Source: JAUSIF01 sp963711595 (GTDB taxonomy: Bacteria; Pseudomonadota; Alphaproteobacteria; Rhizobiales; Xanthobacteraceae). From it: a stretch of DNA of 64,000 bases. Location of the stretch: contig CAVQER010000001.1 of assembly GCA_963711595.1 (NCBI GenBank), forward strand, positions 673,256 through 737,255, given 5' to 3'. A program made the position numbers and the translations under genes. Within the stretch, counting starts at the first letter, position 1, and every line of letters starts with the position of its first letter. Shown in pieces: positions 62,042 to 64,000 of the stretch. The notes beneath the pieces were generated by a model that was not told the origin of the DNA, did not search any database, and was given only the letters and a program-made list of their open reading frames with translations.

Positions 62042-62906
62042 ATGAATGCGAACCCGCGTTCATCAGCGCCGAAGGAACCGTTGCGTGGAACGGAGCTGGG
62101 CGCACGCACGATTGAGGATTTCGGCGACCAGTGGCTTCGCTACCGGGACAACGAAGGCTACTACGGCGAGATCGGCATGCTGGCCGACATTCTCGGCAAG
62201 CTACTGCCAGTTTCAGCGTTGAAGGGAGCCCATCGCCGAGATCGGCAGCGGTACCGGCCGCATCGTCCGGATGCTTCTTCAGGCCGGTGTTGCACCTTTC
62301 GTCACTGCAGTTGAACCATCCGCGGCATTCGAGGTGTTACGCGATAATCTGCGCGGGAGAATCCAGCCGCGTCACTCTCGTGTCGGGAACGGGTGCGGAT
62401 CTTCACGCGGAACTCAATCTCGATTTCGTTCTGGCAATCGGCGTCATCCACCACATTCCCGAGCCGGATCCGGTTCTGGGCGCGGCCTATGGAGCGTTGC
62501 GCCAGGGCGGCCGAATGATCGTCTGGGTCTACGGCTGCGAAGGCGGCGGACCATTCTGTGGTTCATCAAGGCTTTGCGCCGAGTGACGACCCGTCTGCCG
62601 CACTGGCTGCTTGCGCCTCTCTGCCACGTGCTTGCGCTCTTTCTCGACCTCTACACGCTAGCGTGCCGCACTGGCCTACGGCTGCCGTTTCGGGACTATA
62701 TTCTCAACGTCGTGGGACGGTTTCCGCGCTCGAAGCGGTATTTGGTGGTCTACGACCAATTGAAGCCCGCCTTCTCGAAATACTATGCGGCCGATGAAGT
62801 CCACGCGTTGATGCGGCGCGCCGGATTTGCCGAAGTACAACTGCATCTTCGACATGGCTATAGCTGGACGGCAATCGGCACAAAACAACCGGCCGCCAAC
62901 AGCTAG
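62042..62906 (+). pseudogene. SAM-dependent methyltransferase, at least three frame breaks
   Basis: ATG 62042 gives 'IEDFGDQWLRYRDNEGYYG', a typical start of sugar-locus methyltransferases. After a break near 62223 comes 'IAEIGSGTGRIVRMLLQAGV' (SAM motif I), after one near 62360 'LDFVLAIGVIHHIPEPDPVL' and 'ALRQGGRMIVWVYG', after one near 62545 'ILWFIKALRRVTTRLPHWLLAPLCHVLALFLDLY' in pieces and the C-terminus 'HLRHGYSWTAIGTKQP' to TAG 62904-62906. Joint length about 285 residues. Target unknown. Confidence 0.75.
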
Positions 62907-62914
62907 GGCATGTG

Positions 62915-64000
62915 TCAGCGCCCGACCAGCATCGGACGAACGATGTTTGCCTGAGAAATCTGCTTCGGCCGATATGGCAAAATACAGAACTGCCTCGCGC
63001 GTTTGGGTATCAAGTTGCGGAAGCGGCTTTCCAAGTAGCTGGCTGTACGAAAGCAACGTGCTGGAAAATCGCACCAGGCCGGCATCGTAATAGGCAATCG
63101 CCTGTATGAGCGCGGGCGTGACCGCAAGAGCGGAAATGGCGATGACCGCGCCGTAGAGCCGACGGTGATCGACGAACAATCTCGCTTCAAGCCACCTGAC
63201 CAGCAATACGCAAACACCGATGAAAAAGACGGGCTGCCACAGCATCAGCACGCGCAAATGATCTCGCCCCAGAAGTGGTACGCCGCGGCGGGGGGAGCAA
63301 CACGAACGGCCACCAATGCGACCGGCAGCGTTATCAGCCATATTGCAAGGATCGATACGAGATCGGCTCCGATGACGCCAACGCGCGCCAACTGCTGGCG
63401 CAAAGGCGCAAGCGCCGAATTTCTCAGCGGATTCGAATAGCGTGACCCGCGGATAATATTTCGTGGCGGCGATCAGGGTGGCGGCAATCAGCAGGAGAAC
63501 AATTGCCACCCCCACGGCCTGCCACAGGCCTAGCTGGGAAAGCAGCGTTTCACGACCGAACATCACTGCGATGCCGACAAGCACCGTCGCAATGACTTTC
63601 CGGTCAAACACTTGCGGCCGTGCCAGTGCATCGACGATCACCAGTAACATAAGCATAAGTCCGGCCATGCTCTGGTGCACAAGCATGAGAACGACGGTGA
63701 GTGCATAGGCGGCAAACCAGCTCTCGCGCCAGCGCAGCAGAAAAACAGCCACTGCACACAGATAAAATTGGTTGCGAGGCGTGTACCCGAAAATCGAATA
63801 TTCCGGATGAACCGCAGCGACTTGGACGGCCAGATACGAGAGCGAATTCCCAACTCCATCAATCGTAGCAAGGTTTCCACCGGAAGTGAGGTTGAACGCG
63901 GTTTGCGGCACCACACCGGACAAGGCAATGGCAGCAACCCCGACCAGCGTGCCGAATGCGATCGACAGGTCCCTCGACGTAACGATGACCCATCGCAACA
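62915..64000 (-). pseudogene. Multi-spanning membrane protein, broken, continues beyond window
   Basis: The frame enters at the right edge, so the N-terminus is missing. At least eight hydrophobic segments are visible, e.g. 'SIAFGTLVGVAAIALSGVVP', 'WFAAYALTVVLMLVHQSMAGLMLMLLVIV' in pieces, 'AVGVAIVLLLIAATLIAATKYY' and 'LMLWQPVFFIGVCVLLVRWL'. Two frame breaks (near 63427 and 63283) flank a membrane helix 'VGVIGADLVSILAIWLITLP' present only in the second frame, and a third near 62955 would give the short end 'QANIVRPMLVGR' at 62915, close behind the convergent methyltransferase. No family recognised; in this setting a polysaccharide polymerase-like or other lipid/sugar membrane protein is possible. 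Confidence 0.6.

Noticed and set aside
1..64000. tRNA, rRNA, CRISPR arrays, insertion sequences, prophage genes
   Set aside because: No cloverleaf-like sequence, spaced direct repeats, transposase or phage motifs were noticed on either strand; a tRNA scan was not run.

Overview
The window is GC-rich chromosomal DNA from an alphaproteobacterium of the order Hyphomicrobiales (Rhizobiales), most likely the Bradyrhizobium/Rhodopseudomonas/Xanthobacteraceae side. The reason is gene order: ctaC-ctaD-ctaB-coxF-ctaG-ctaE-DUF983-SURF1-thrC-M16 peptidase, then rsmE/ubiA/DUF6101/cysQ/DUF4170/DUF374/waaA/lpxK/DUF2093/xseA/purD, then tadA/rluB/rsmD/mutL, all familiar blocks in that group. No rRNA, tRNA, CRISPR array, prophage or insertion sequence was seen.

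Layout. 0-2.1 kb: the end of an AsmA-like protein and a frameshifted secreted protein. 2.1-11.8 kb (minus strand): the aa3-type cytochrome c oxidase operon with its heme-A and copper assembly factors, followed by SURF1, threonine synthase, an M16 protease and a RimJ-like acetyltransferase. 12.2-18.7 kb: an IalB-like protein, a DUF1127 gene divergent from a LysR regulator, an EamA exporter, glutamate-cysteine ligase beside a second carboxylate-amine ligase, and rsmE. 18.7-28.1 kb: ubiquinone (ubiA), sulfur (cysQ), lipid A/Kdo (DUF374, waaA, lpxK), xseA and purD. 28.1-33.0 kb: a fluoroacetate-dehalogenase-like enzyme, an aminoglycoside-phosphotransferase-fold protein (frameshifted), a patatin, tadA, a RluB-family synthase and rsmD. 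33.1-41.2 kb (minus): mutL (frameshifted), arfB, pgi, an ABC importer without its binding protein (potGHI-like) and glpD. 41.5-47.6 kb (plus): a one-directional run of a core-MetE-like enzyme, DoxX, Gfo/Idh/MocA, an EboE-like TIM barrel, a beta-hydroxyacid dehydrogenase and a PLP aminotransferase; this is the most likely uncharacterised pathway here. 48.4-53.9 kb: the lower beta-ketoadipate pathway (pcaF, pcaJ, pcaI), a divergent IclR regulator and a dihydropyrimidinase, with two near-identical 15-bp palindromes (GTTCG-N5-CGAAC) that look like operators of that regulator. 54-57.6 kb: a secreted CHAP-like protein, enoyl-CoA hydratase, a metallo-hydrolase and queH. 57.6-64 kb: a surface-polysaccharide-type locus (AsnB-like amidotransferase, three methyltransferases, a family 2 glycosyltransferase, a multi-spanning membrane protein).

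A striking feature is the distribution of single-base frame breaks: about five in the first 57 kb (secreted protein, ctaG, phosphotransferase, mutL, NmrA-like) but at least 17 in the last 6.4 kb, where every gene except queH is broken. Protein similarity resumes immediately in another frame after each break, and the few stop codons met lie in already shifted frames. This points to sequence or assembly error, perhaps low coverage towards a contig end, rather than slow gene decay, though decay is not excluded. All family names come from reading motifs and gene context, not from database searches.
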